This document shows, piece by piece, positions 33,499-44,036 of a stretch of 64,000 nucleotides of DNA (position 1 is its first letter; the number at the start of each line of letters is the position of its first letter). A model generated the notes under the pieces. It was not told where the DNA came from. It saw nothing but the letters and a program-made list of their open reading frames with translations, and made no database searches. The stretch is from Physcia stellaris. Lineage: Eukaryota; Ascomycota; Lecanoromycetes; Caliciales; Physciaceae. A program made the position numbers and the translations under genes. The stretch is from positions 62,001 through 126,000 of the forward strand of contig JABSSW010000003.1 in NCBI GenBank assembly GCA_018902385.1, in the 5' to 3' direction.

Positions 33499-34690
33499 CT
33501 AGGCACCCTTCCCGGCGAACTCGACTTCAGAATGCGTTGGTGAAGGGGGCGACATGGCGTGCGGCTGCGGAGAGGCAATATTCACACGTCCGTGGGCGTT
33601 CCTATGTCCATTCAAGTAGATGTCATCCGACCTGGGAGAGTTAGGCGTGCCGTGAATCATGACTTCCGTTGTCTTCAAGACCCCGTCCCCTTTTGGCATC
33701 ATCTTTGGAGACGCGAGACCTTTGGATGCATACACAGAGTAGGTATTAGGATCCTTGGTGCTTATCCGACCATTCATGTCATCCATCGGCATGTTCCTTG
33801 CTGAGCGAGAGGTACCATATCCTTGAGAAGCATTTGCACTCAAATCAAATGCCGATGAGCGGCCTTGAACGATATCCATCAGCGCATTGAGAACGACGAA
33901 TTCGAAGCGGAGCTTGAGGCTGTAGATGGCTGCTTTGAAGACCGTCTGGATGGAGAACAGGCCAGCGTATTCGGTGGCGAGAAGGGCGAAGTCCAGAAGG
34001 ATGATGAAGATGTTCACCCAGATGAGGTGGTGGAATACTTTTCGAGTCTTCTTCTTTTGGAAGATCTTGCCTGGCCGGAGGATTTTGCGGGTTTCCCAGA
34101 GGTAAAGGCCGGAGATGATTGACTCTTGGATGGTGAAGCCGGTCATTTGGACTTTCTCGTAGACATTATAGACTTTGAGCCACCGAGGTGCTGAGGAAAT
34201 ACCAGAGTATGCCTGCCAAAAGCGATGATCTCAGCAACGAAAAAAGCACATGGATGCGGGTCTGACAGATGACGCTTACCGTCTGGCTCAAGATCATGAT
34301 AGGAAGATGCAAGATGAAGAAGTTTGTGATGATCATGATGAGAACCCAGCGTATCTTGCGTTTATCCCTCACGACCAGATGGAGCCGAGAGTAAAGGACT
34401 AAAGCCTGACCTGTTACCATGAACCACCAGCCGATACCGATGAAAACGCCGGCGACGTGAGCATTCTTCCAGATACCGAAATCGAGCAAGAGAAAACATA
34501 GCGGATGGAGAGCGCAGCCCCAGGATGAGAGTAGGAGACTCCAGAAGTAAAGACCGACATATCGCTTGAAGCCGATCCAGATTCTCACTTGCAATTCGAT
34601 GGTATTGACCCAGGCAATGGTGACAAAGGAGGCAATGACCATGGCGGTTGGTAGATTCATGCCGTAGACTTCGGTGTTATTTGAAGCCAT
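33499..34690 (-). CDS. Fungal multi-pass membrane protein (DUF7703-like)
   Basis: Two exons on the minus strand, 34690-34280 and 34212-33499, giving 374 residues. About seven hydrophobic segments are seen: LPTAMVIASFVTIAWV, YFWSLLLSSWG, HPLCFLLLDFG, VFIGIGWWFMVTGQALVLYSRLHLVV, WVLIMIITNFFILHLPIMIL, FTIQESIISGLYLWE and LIWVNIFIILLDFALLATEYAGLF. The cytosolic tail (last 130 residues) is Ser/Pro-rich and probably disordered. The core LVLYSRLHLVV..F.IQE..ISGLYLWE is what I associate with the fungal DUF7703 group, resembling PTH11-type proteins but without a CFEM domain. Ligand and role unknown. Confidence 0.8.
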
Positions 34691-35966
34691 GATCGCTGAC
34701 CCGTTCGTTGGAGGGAGGTGTCACCAGTCTTGAGGGCTGCAAAGAGCGGATTTGGTGACATAAGGTACTTATAGCTAATGTCACGAAGAAGTTCTGGGTT
34801 CGGGACTGTGTCAATGGAGTGAAGCTTATGAAGTAGGAGATTAATGGACTATTTCGTCGGGTGAGAGCTACGAGGTGAAAGAGAAAGGTGAATATGATAG
34901 CTACATTTCACGAGAGGATGAAATCACACGGGGACTATCAGCGAGTTACCGTTACCCTACACTTCAGTGCGCTTGTAATGGGCCGTGCAGTCTACTGTCT
35001 CTACGAGGTGATTCAGGATGGCCCAGCAGCCGTCAGACGTCAGACGTCAGACGGCCCGTGTGATTTCTCCAGTCGTGCCCGAGAATAAGGAAAGCAGTAG
35101 CTCTTCACGCCGTCTCGCGCTTGAAGTTGATGGGCCCAGACCTTTCCTCCTTGGTCCTGAATCTCCACAACCGGGCAAGGTGTCGAGGTGTCTTGGACAG
35201 CACGCCCAGGGATCTTCACAAGGTCATTTGGCGAAATTCACAATCACTCATTTCGCCATGTGCTGATCGGCCTGATCTGCGAAATCCTAATGTGACATTC
35301 ATGTTCAGCAATGCGGAGGCTTACCTGGATAAGACACCCAATCATTTCCGACTCTTCTTCAAACCGTATGGGAGGCGCGCATTCTTTATCATTCACCTGT
35401 CAACTTATCATTGCCCGTTCGGCGAGATATCCTGGCGAATATAATGCATTGCTCGCCTTCGGAGAAGTAAAAAAGAAGCGACACCCCGACACCGAGTGGT
35501 GCCTGAGGGCTGCATGACTAGACCCGACTATCAGAGTACCGCTAGCGAGAGAGAAGTGAGGCTACGGAGTAGATTCTGTCACCCTCCCTCGCCTTCCGCA
35601 GGTACTGTACCTGCAGTAGAATAGCTCCCTCCAAGCGCGCGATTGAGATGTTGGTGCATCTGTTTCTAACCCCAATTGTTGTGCGACAAGGTTGAAAGAG
35701 GTCTCTTCTAGGCTCAAGTTCAAGGTATCGCAATAATAATGATAAGGATAAGAAGCCCAATGATGCTCTAGATCATTGTCTCTTGGCATCTGAGAATAAT
35801 GAGAAGGAGTTTATGGAGATAACCCTTCCCTGGGAAGTGCTTTTCGGTTTAGCGTTAGGTCCGCCATTGGGGTAAGGGTGGTCGTTGGTCAGGCAACGAC
35901 CACCAACTGAGCGACGAGTATTTGTCTACTTCGACTACACCTCTTCTTTTCAAAGCGCAGATAATA
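34691..35966. other. Divergent intergenic region, membrane protein / kinesin-10
   Basis: About 1.3 kb with only short shadow frames. It contains the promoters of both divergent genes and an ACGT-core palindromic repeat at 35029-35055. Confidence 0.45.
35029..35055. promoter_or_regulatory. Palindromic 7-bp repeat with two GACGTC sites (bZIP-like)
   Basis: GCCGTC-A-GACGTC-A-GACGTC-A-GACGGC: four 6-bp units at 7-bp period. The two inner ones are perfect GACGTC palindromes and the outer ones are inverted copies of each other. ACGT cores are typical bZIP (CREB/AP-1-like) targets. It lies 339 bp upstream of the membrane-protein ATG and about 0.9 kb upstream of the kinesin ATG. Confidence 0.5.
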
Positions 35967-38192
35967 ATGACGATACGTGTAGTAGCTAGAATACGACCTG
36001 CCCAGAAGCATGAGCTAGAAAAAGATACCATACTGAAGGCCGCAAGCATCGGTAATGACCCTCCTACTTTAATCAAGATCCGGAATCCAAAGAATGAGCA
36101 GGAGCTTTTCACCTTCCAATTCAGTAGCGTCTACGACGAGGCCGCAGAGCAGCAAACAATCTTTGACGCCGAAAGTATGTCCCGATATCTCTGTCATTAT
36201 ACGTTATCACTAAATGCGTTAGTTGCGCCCACAATCACGCATCTGTTCAATGGATTCGATGTCACTATCTTTGCCTACGGATCCACAGGCACGGGGAAAA
36301 CTCATACTATGCGTGGTGGTAAATCGCTGGCTGAGCGCGGTGTCATACCTCGCCTCCTCTCTGGAATCTACAGGAAGAGCCGCAAGCTTGTGAAGGATTC
36401 AAAGGGGGAAAGTAACGTGGACATTAATTTGTCGTATTATGAGATCTACAACGACAAAGTCTTCGATCTGCTGGAGCCCCCAGAGAAGCGAACGATGGCA
36501 GGGCTTCCGCTACGAGATAGTAATGGAAAGACTGTTGTTGTTGGGCTGGCCGAACGCTCATGTGAGAGCTTAAAGGACTTTGAGAAGCTCTACGATGAGG
36601 CAAACGTCAACAGATCAACCAGTGCAACCAAACTGAACGCTCATTCGTCTCGATCTCATGCTATCCTACGCATCAGTGTCGCCATTACCACTGGTGAAGA
36701 GACTAGAGTCAGCACAGCGTCGGCGATCGATCTCGCAGGCTCAGAAGACAACCGTCGAACCGAGAACGGCAAAGAACGGCTGGTTGAATCAGCAAGTATC
36801 AATAGAAGCCTTTTCGTCCTGGCTAAATGTGTAGAAGCAATCAGCCAGAAGCAAAGAGCGCCGTATCGCGAATCGAAAATGACCCGTATACTTTCCCTTG
36901 GTCAGAACAATGGTTTCAACGTGATGATACTAAACCTTGCTCCTGTCCGATCTTACCACCTTGATACATTGAGCTCTTTGAACTTCGCCAATCGTACCAA
37001 AAAGATCGAAGTTAGGGAAGTCGAGAATGAGCCGATCTTCAAAAAAGGATCGCGAGCGATAACTGCAGTGACCGAATCTTCGATTCAGCGCCAGCCGCTA
37101 CGCCCCCTAGCTGTAGCTGTACATAACTCATCAGTTACTGCAATGAATGCAGCAAAGGCCGGGCGTAAAAATACCAAGGCGTTTTCTGTGTATACCGATC
37201 GAGCTCGGTTATCCAACGCCAATGCGCATCAGAAGCCTTCGGATAACCCAAGGCGTTCTTCGCCCTTGAAACGCTCTTCCAACTCCTTGTTGGGCCATGC
37301 TTCTCGACCTAATAAACGCCAAAGTCCCAGCCAGGTAGAAAGGTCACAGCCCGTCATTTCAAAGGAGACTTTAGATGAGATGATAGAACGGAAAGTCAGC
37401 GATGTTCTTGCCCGTGCCCTTGATCAGCCTTCTTTTGCTCCAGTTCCCGATATCAGCGATGAGGTGCAAAGGCGTCTTGAATGCCTCGAACAAAAGATCC
37501 AAGGCAAAGATGATGTACGGGAGCAGGGATTGACCTTTCTACTTATGGCTAAGCAACATGCGGTACGGGGTGAGAACATGAGCGCTATGAGAATGTATAT
37601 CTTGGCTAAAGATTACTTCCCTGACAACGTCAAGCTCGATATGAAGATCCAGCGGCTTCGCGCAGCGCTCGAAAAGAAACGAGTTCAAAGTGGAAAAGAA
37701 GGAAAAGACAAAACATCTGATGCATTTCCTCGTCCCATTGCTGCCAAAGAAGACGCGGAAGAGATCAGCCAAGGGCATTCAGAAGACGACGACTATCAGG
37801 GCGTCCAAACCCCGCCAAGCCATGGGGAAGACGAATCCGCTGGTAGCTTCGGGTATAGACCAAACTCGACAGGAAAGTCACGAGTACGACAGCCAAAATC
37901 TACATCGCGACTTTCAGAATCAATGAACGCAAAGGATCCAAGATTAACACCACGAACGAAGCAGCTGCTGGAGATTGTGAATTCTCGGGATCTTGCACAA
38001 ATTCGTTGCCTTCGAGGTGTAGGTGCAAAGAAGGCTGAAGCTATACGTGATGCCCTCTGCGCGGACGAAGAGGATGAGCTGCAGGGACGTATGGTGCATA
38101 GCCTAGCAGAGCTTGGACGTTTGAAAGGCGTAGGTACGAAAACGGTTGAGAGCATGAGGGTGGGATTAGGAGTAACAGTGGGATTGTGCTGA
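35967..38192 (+). CDS. Kinesin-10 (Kid/KIF22-like) with C-terminal helix-hairpin-helix
   Basis: A chromokinesin-type motor: MTIRVVARIRP starts the motor domain, P-loop GSTGTGKT is near residue 90, switch I is NAHSSRSHAI, switch II is DLAGSE and NFANRTKKIEV is the neck region. The C-terminal 70 residues hold two helix-hairpin-helix DNA-binding motifs (IRCLRGVGAKKAEAI and LGRLKGVGTKTVESM) as in KIF22/Kid. Two exons: 35967-36174 and 36223-38192 (725 residues). The intron 36175-36222 (GTATGT..TTAG) is 48 bases with no stop in frame. Reading through it would insert about 16 unrelated residues into the motor; splicing gives the family's FDAEIAPTITHLFNG. The upstream in-frame ATG at 35922 is less likely, since the motor begins at 35967. 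Confidence 0.9.
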   Translation: MTIRVVARIRPAQKHELEKDTILKAASIGNDPPTLIKIRNPKNEQELFTFQFSSVYDEAAEQQTIFDAESMSRYLCHYTLSLNALVAPTITHLFNGFDVTIFAYGSTGTGKTHTMRGGKSLAERGVIPRLLSGIYRKSRKLVKDSKGESNVDINLSYYEIYNDKVFDLLEPPEKRTMAGLPLRDSNGKTVVVGLAERSCESLKDFEKLYDEANVNRSTSATKLNAHSSRSHAILRISVAITTGEETRVSTASAIDLAGSEDNRRTENGKERLVESASINRSLFVLAKCVEAISQKQRAPYRESKMTRILSLGQNNGFNVMILNLAPVRSYHLDTLSSLNFANRTKKIEVREVENEPIFKKGSRAITAVTESSIQRQPLRPLAVAVHNSSVTAMNAAKAGRKNTKAFSVYTDRARLSNANAHQKPSDNPRRSSPLKRSSNSLLGHASRPNKRQSPSQVERSQPVISKETLDEMIERKVSDVLARALDQPSFAPVPDISDEVQRRLECLEQKIQGKDDVREQGLTFLLMAKQHAVRGENMSAMRMYILAKDYFPDNVKLDMKIQRLRAALEKKRVQSGKEGKDKTSDAFPRPIAAKEDAEEISQGHSEDDDYQGVQTPPSHGEDESAGSFGYRPNSTGKSRVRQPKSTSRLSESMNAKDPRLTPRTKQLLEIVNSRDLAQIRCLRGVGAKKAEAIRDALCADEEDELQGRMVHSLAELGRLKGVGTKTVESMRVGLGVTVGLC

Positions 38193-39201
38193 GATATATT
38201 GACCCAGAGGCGGTTGTCAAAGCATAGCGAGGCGTTACGGCAACCAAAGGGACTTGACTTGTCCCGGGAAAGCGTTCTGGACAGTCTTTCAGTGAGAATC
38301 ATGATGAAAGGACGGTCTCAGAAGTGAGAGTCATTCCGGTAAAGGCCCACGCGTTGGCCGTACCACTTTTGAGTTCTCGATAGACTTCCCTCATAGCCCA
38401 TCTTGAATTCTCTCAACATATACAACGTATCCTCACGTATGCTAGGATGGTTGTTCCGAACACGATGAGGAAGTGTGCAGACCGAGAGCGAACAGATGAC
38501 GTTCGAGGAGGGACCTCTCCAGCTCAATCCACTCGCCCCTGGAAAATTGAGTGCAGATCTCATCCCACGTGATCAACAATTATTCACCGCAAACCGAATG
38601 AATCAACGATAGCCCGACTTGGGAAATCGGCAAATTTAGAACTCCATTCATATCTGTTTACGTTCTGACTTCCAAAGACGGGTAACCTTGATCTGACAAG
38701 TGGTTTTTATTTTCTATCCGCACTCAGTTCTGTCCAGGGCGAGTGATCCCATTATTTGGGTTACACTTGTTGCTTAAATAACCCGTCTTGTCTGCACCAT
38801 TTTCATTCCTCTTGTTTAGGGCAGGTGCTTGTCCATAAGAAATTAAGCTTTCTCGGCGAGCTCGGCTTCAACTCCGTCCGCTTACGAGTACGGATAACCG
38901 GGCCGGATACCTAGCTCGATGCTAGATGTGTAATTTTCATCTTAAATCCCCCCGGGCCGTCTCGGCTCACTCGGTTCACTCGGTGATAAGGAAATCGCCG
39001 TCTATTACCAAGCAACGGTTCTTAGGTGGACATCAACTATTCCTTATGCTTCCTGTATCGCTGCTCTTGAAAAAGCGCCTGCCCGAACCGCATTCCGCTG
39101 GCTTGTGACGAAATGTCGAGCCTCCATTGCTCGTCAAAAGAAGATTTGGATTCTCCAATCCGCTGACATCAATCATCGTGGAATCGAGTTTAGCTTCGAC
39201 A
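38193..39201. other. Spacer between kinesin-10 and the MFS transporter
   Basis: No gene supportable. It contains the kinesin 3' UTR and the transporter promoter. The GC-rich stretch at 38890-38960 (CCGGGCC, CCCCCCGGGCCG) is notable but I cannot assign it. Confidence 0.4.
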
Positions 39202-40687
39202 ATGGCGGACGAGCCGAAGTTTTCCAATGTCGATAGCTCATCATCATTGCCACATTCGATAGATCCTCCAATTTCCAAAACAGAGGCGAACATCATGCCC
39301 GATGTAGCAGACGAGCCATTGGGATCTGATATCGAAAAGGCCGAACAAGCCGGTGTTGACCCCAGCGCCTTTCCAGATGGAGGTTTGGAAGCCTGGGTTG
39401 TGGTTTCCGGCGCCTTCTGCTGTCTGTTCTGCAGCTTTGGCTGGATCAATTGTGCGTCTCCGGCTCTGGCGAGAATATACTCGAATCTGATAAATGCTTT
39501 GTGAAGGCATAGGGGTGTTCCAAGCATATTACCAGACCCATCAATTGCGCAACCTCTCCTCAAGCACAATTTCATGGATACCGTCTCTAGAAGTTTTCAT
39601 GATGTTTGCGGGCGTGAGTCGAGAGAATTTAACATTTTCGCGTTGCAACCGACTAACAACGGGCTATTTATAGGGTCCAGTCGTGGGAAAACTGTATGAT
39701 CGATATGGTCCTCACCATCTTCTCTTCCTTGGCACATTTTTCCACGTTTTTGGTTTAATGATGGCATCTCTCAGCTCTGAGTACTATCACTTCATCCTGG
39801 CGCAGGGTATCTGCTCTCCGTTTGGTGCGTCGCTGCTGTTCTACCCGGCTATGTCGGCCACTGGAACCTGGTTCCATAAGAACCGTGCTCTCGCGTTCGG
39901 CGTCATGGCTGCGGGTTCGTCGCTTGGAGGTGTGATTTTCCCAATCATGGTCGAGCATCTCGTCAGTAGTGTTGGGTTCGGCTGGGCCATGCGTGCCGCT
40001 GCCTTCCTGGTTCTGGGGCTCCTGATATACGCTAATTTCACCGTCAAGAGCCGGCTGCCGCCCACCTCTAAGCCATGGAGCCTCCGTGAATTTGTGGAAC
40101 CATTGACAGAATTTCCCTACTTCCTTGTCGTCCTTGCCAGTTTTCTCTTTTTTTTTGGAATGTTCCTACCCTTCAACTACATCATCCTCTATGCAGAGGC
40201 GAACGGCATGTCTTCGCGTCTTGCCGCGTACATGCTCGCAATTTTGAATGCGTTGTCCATATTCGGGAGAACTATTCCCGGCGCCATAGCTGATCGGACT
40301 GGTCGATTCAACACCATGATCGTTACTTCTTATCTCTCAGCAACCTTGGTCCTCGCTCTATGGCTACCATCAAGGGGGAACGTACCTATAATCCTTTTCG
40401 CAGCTTTGTATGGCTTCTCTTCAGGAGCATTCGTCTCGCTTGCGCCGGCACTCGTGGCGCAAATCAGTGATATCAGACAGATTGGTGTGAGGACCGGAAC
40501 CATGTTCGCCATCGTCTCTGTCGCCGCCTTGTGCGGAAACCCGATCGGGGGCGCTTTAGTCTCTCATGAGGATGGCAGGTACACTTACTTGCAGATCTTT
40601 TGCGGAATGATGATGCTCGCCGGGGCCTGCTGTTTCGTGGCTGCTAGAACGAGTCTCGTGGGCACGAAGTTGGTGGCCAAGGTGTAG
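39202..40687 (+). CDS. MFS transporter, monocarboxylate (MCT/Mch) type
   Basis: Three exons: 39202-39451, 39507-39613, 39674-40687; 456 residues. A hydrophilic N-terminal tail is followed by PDGGLEAWVVVSGAFCC, the N-terminal (D/E)G(G/S)(W/F)xW-like signature of fungal monocarboxylate permeases. Then come about 12 membrane segments including GKLYDRYGPHHLLFLGTF (loop 2-3 RxGxR-like), FHKNRALAFGVMAAGSSLGG and YGFSSGAFVSLAPALVAQI. These proteins carry monocarboxylates or related small molecules across the plasma membrane; many fungal members have unknown substrates. The start is the first ATG of the MADEPKF reading, with no clear upstream ATG in frame. Confidence 0.88.
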
Positions 40688-41284
40688 AATTAGGGACAGC
40701 ATATTCGAGTACATGTGGTATGGGAGCATTGTTCGCGAAAGACATGATTCGGGTTGTTTTGGCATAGTATGGGCGTTGCAGCCTGTTGAGGACATTCTGA
40801 TGCCTGGTTGCATTTTATAATGATAATGGCGTGGAAACAAGGGGAATGGCAAACGGTCCAGGTAATCGTTGTCTTTGGGCTCTGCCGAAGCCATCTTGCA
40901 TATGCATTGTTTCTGTGATGGAAGGTTGACTTAGACATGGGATTTTCATTGGCGTTTCAATCTGCTCGTATTGTCAAAATGTAAGACATCATAATACATC
41001 TGTGTGGCTGTCTCCAGAATTTTGGAAGGCCTCCAAGAATTTGACTTTATTCACAATTGAGACCACATGAGAAAAGCAAAGTTACCATGTTGTCAAGCAT
41101 CGCCCTTGCCTCTTCGGACGGGCTTCCAAGATAATTCACTTTGTGAGACTACGTAGTAGGTATCATAGATGTTGGCAGGAAATGCACCATCTTTCGGCTT
41201 CCGATGCTCGTCCCAGCCATTTATGCACTGCATACCTACACCACAACTCCCGGACGCCATGCTACGCATACCAAGCCATACGCA
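40688..41284. other. Convergent spacer (MFS / eIF3e)
   Basis: 3' flanks of convergent genes. Only shadow frames. Confidence 0.4.
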
Positions 41285-42712
41285 TTATTTAGCAACCGCG
41301 GCGCTAAGCACGGACGTTCTGAAGTGCATGCCTTTCGTCCTCTCAATCACCTGCTGGTATATCGAGTTCGCGGGATGGTTCATCAATACCGTGCCCTCTT
41401 GGTAGTCTAATTTTCCGTCCATGCGCGTATCGCGGATGAGGTTCACAATCCATTTCTCGCCTTCGTCTTGATTAAGACCCAGACGGGCGGAAAGATCCCT
41501 AGGCAGACAGCAATTAGCATACGCACCAGAGCGAGAAAGGGTATCAAGCTGAAGGAACACGTACTTGATATCAATCCTCTGGTGGATTTTGCAGTAGCTT
41601 TCACTGATCAAATGCCTTGCCGACTCCACAAAAGAATCCGCAGTAGCGGAAAGGAAGAAATCACCCTTTAGCACTTCCTCCGCTTCGCCGAGCTTCTTCT
41701 GCGCTTCTTCAAAATCAAAATCTATATATAGCGCGTTGATAAAGTCTGTTACTGGGTCGCTGTACTCGTAGCCTTCTTGTCTGATAACGCGAACAAGGTC
41801 CTTTAGCTGTTTTTGGTACTGGTTCGTGTTCCTTGTCCGGCTTCTATTGGTGATGACAGCTGCGGCTAGATATCGGAGGATCCAGGGGCAGTCGGTCTGG
41901 ATTGTGTTGATGAAGGCTGGGGAGAAGTAGAGGTCGGTGAGAAGGTCGCGGGCGGGTTCGTAGTTGAAGAAGGGGAAGAGTGACCAGTGGATAAGCCAGG
42001 TGCGATGTTGGAGCTGTGCGAGGGGGTTGTTGAATAGTTTCGTGTCGATGGTCTCTTTGACCTTGTTGATTTCTTCCATCACGGTCTCCCATTGCGTGGT
42101 GAGTATTTCTGAAGCTAGCTTTCCCCACGTAGCTGATGCAACTCTGTCGTTGTCCGTGGACAGTATACGGAACTGGTCGAGAATATGGGCAGCATTTTGG
42201 TAGCTACCGCAATTGTATTGGAATCGTCCGTAGTCATAAAGTAAATCTACCATCGCAGCTGTGACGCCGTGTTCTTGCTCCAGGAATTTCAGGTTGGCGA
42301 CTTTGTCGCTGCGGAGCTTCGACGTGACTTCTTCATTGACAAGAAGTTCGTCAATCTTGCTGGTCTCTTCAGTGAACAGTGACAACCTCTGAAGTACATC
42401 TTCTCTCTTCTTTGCAAAATCGTCCGGCACTTCATCGCTGTCGTTGATCTCTTGCCATAGAGTCGCAACATAGTCTGTCATATTGGTTGTCTTGAGAAGC
42501 TCATACTTGGTTTTTGTGATTTCCAGGCTGATCTCTTCTTCTTGACCTGACAGAAACTCCAGCAAGGGGAAGATAAGATGTCGATCGAGGTGAGGGATGA
42601 GTTTTGGGAGTAGGTCATGTTGCGCCGCGACATCTGCTGCTGTTTGGGTGGCTGGACGAGAGGTATTGCCATTCGTAATGGCCTCTGCTGATGGGGGCTG
42701 ATGGTCGGCCAT
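41285..42712 (-). CDS. INT6: Eukaryotic translation initiation factor 3 subunit e (Int6)
   Basis: eIF3e is a PCI-domain subunit of the eIF3 scaffold that binds the 40S ribosome. Two exons on the minus strand: 42712-41565 and 41498-41285; 453 residues. Seen: [22 protein letters not shown] at the N-terminus, [62 protein letters not shown] and the PCI region [20 protein letters not shown] with [11 protein letters not shown]. The intron 41499-41564 is 66 bases, a multiple of three with no stop. Left unspliced it would break the RIDIK-DLSARL junction of the PCI domain. Confidence 0.95.
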   Translation of the reverse strand: MADHQPPSAEAITNGNTSRPATQTAADVAAQHDLLPKLIPHLDRHLIFPLLEFLSGQEEEISLEITKTKYELLKTTNMTDYVATLWQEINDSDEVPDDFAKKREDVLQRLSLFTEETSKIDELLVNEEVTSKLRSDKVANLKFLEQEHGVTAAMVDLLYDYGRFQYNCGSYQNAAHILDQFRILSTDNDRVASATWGKLASEILTTQWETVMEEINKVKETIDTKLFNNPLAQLQHRTWLIHWSLFPFFNYEPARDLLTDLYFSPAFINTIQTDCPWILRYLAAAVITNRSRTRNTNQYQKQLKDLVRVIRQEGYEYSDPVTDFINALYIDFDFEEAQKKLGEAEEVLKGDFFLSATADSFVESARHLISESYCKIHQRIDIKYVFLQLDTLSRSGAYANCCLPRDLSARLGLNQDEGEKWIVNLIRDTRMDGKLDYQEGTVLMNHPANSIYQQVIERTKGMHFRTSVLSAAVAK

Positions 42713-42886
42713 GATTCTGGTTCAGTGGTATGGTTGGACAGAGAGTTTTTAAAAATTGAGCTCGCGGGAAGTGCACTCATTCAAAAGTTTGTGGATTGCC
42801 AAGATTTACCTTTATTCGTTGGACGCTAGCGGGGCTGTAGAGTGTGAGTACGGAGTACAGTACATGTAGTCTGGAGCACGGAGTAC

Positions 42887-43540
42887 ATGACGGATATGCG
42901 CTCTAAATCTCTTATGAACTTTCAACCCATTACTCGCGAAGACATGACTTCAACAACATTCATGCCATTCCTCCGACCATTCTTATCTCGACGAGCAGTT
43001 AGTCCACTCGTGCACATCCATCTCGATCACCCGGGTGCCTGTGCCTCCACCCTACGATATAATTCCACAGCTTTTGCGAACATAAGAGGGAAGCAGGTCT
43101 TCAAGGGCAAAACCAACGTCGTCAGTCGCGCAAGCCGGAATAAGCCTCAGAAGCCTCCTCGAGTCCATTTCCCGGCCTGCAAATTTCCTTCTCAACCACC
43201 ACCAACACCCGATCCCTCGGCAATAGCAAAGCTTCCTTATTACATACACCGAACAGCATCGCAGCAACTACCAATCTATAAGCTTGCCAAGCGGGGAGGA
43301 AATCTGCGCCAAACACGATTACGAAAGGTTGAAGGGGACATAGCGCGTTTAAGGGGTGATCTACAGGAGGCACTGAGCCTGGTGGACGAACACATTAAGA
43401 TCAATCAGCTGACGAAGCATATCATAATCAAGGTACGTTATTGATGGAAATGAATCCTGCATGCGGCCCATGCTGACGTTGGGATCCAGGGTTGGCGACA
43501 GTCAGACGTTGCGAAGTTTCTAACAGACCGCAATTTCTGA
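42887..43540 (+). CDS. IMG2: Mitochondrial large ribosomal subunit protein mL49 (Img2)
   Basis: Two exons, 42887-43432 and 43490-43540; 198 residues from the first ATG. A later ATG (42962, MPFLRPFLSRRAV) would give a cleaner basic mitochondrial presequence. The mL49 core is clear: LPYYIHRTASQQLPIYKLAKRGGN, LRKVEGDIARLRGDL, then INQLTKHIIIKGWRQSDVAKFLTDRNF after splicing. mL49 is a component of the mitoribosome, needed for mitochondrial translation. It diverges from eIF3e across about 170 bases. Confidence 0.9.
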
Positions 43541-44036
43541 GATGTAAAATGTGAAAACCGCTTCTGGAGGTAAACACCTCGCAAGACGTGCTGGGGACAT
43601 GTGATGCACCTCAAAGACTGTTCTGTGGGAGTTAGGTACAGCCTACGTTATGAAGATGGTTCGATGCCAAAGTGTCGAAGACTTCAAGTGAGCGATGAGT
43701 ATCGTATGTTTTCTCAATGAAGAAGCTGAACAAGAGATAGCTTCAAGACTAAGCATCTAATTCGTGTAGTACAAAACACTGGTCGCCCGCTCGGGTTTGA
43801 ATTATTTTCCGAGAAGGTAGCCATGCTAAGTAGCAGTAATCTTTATACAATGTCACTAGCCGTTGCTGTATCCAAGAGTTCGGCAAATCAAAGAAACCGT
43901 GTCCTTCGAAGCCCAGAGACGCAAGTACTATACAGATCGTTGGCGCCAAGGTACAACGTACATATTCCAGGTCCATCCTTCCCATCCAAGCCATGATCGC
44001 TTTGAGCTGACGCCCCCATGATGCTTTCAACGCCCA
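43541..44036. other. Convergent spacer (mL49 / Swi1)
   Basis: 3' flanks of two convergent genes; nothing else seen. Confidence 0.4.

Noticed and set aside
30326-40687. Secondary-metabolite cluster (GMC oxidase, membrane protein, MFS transporter)
   Set aside because: There is no core synthase, P450 or pathway regulator, and a kinesin sits between them; the neighbours look like ordinary genes.
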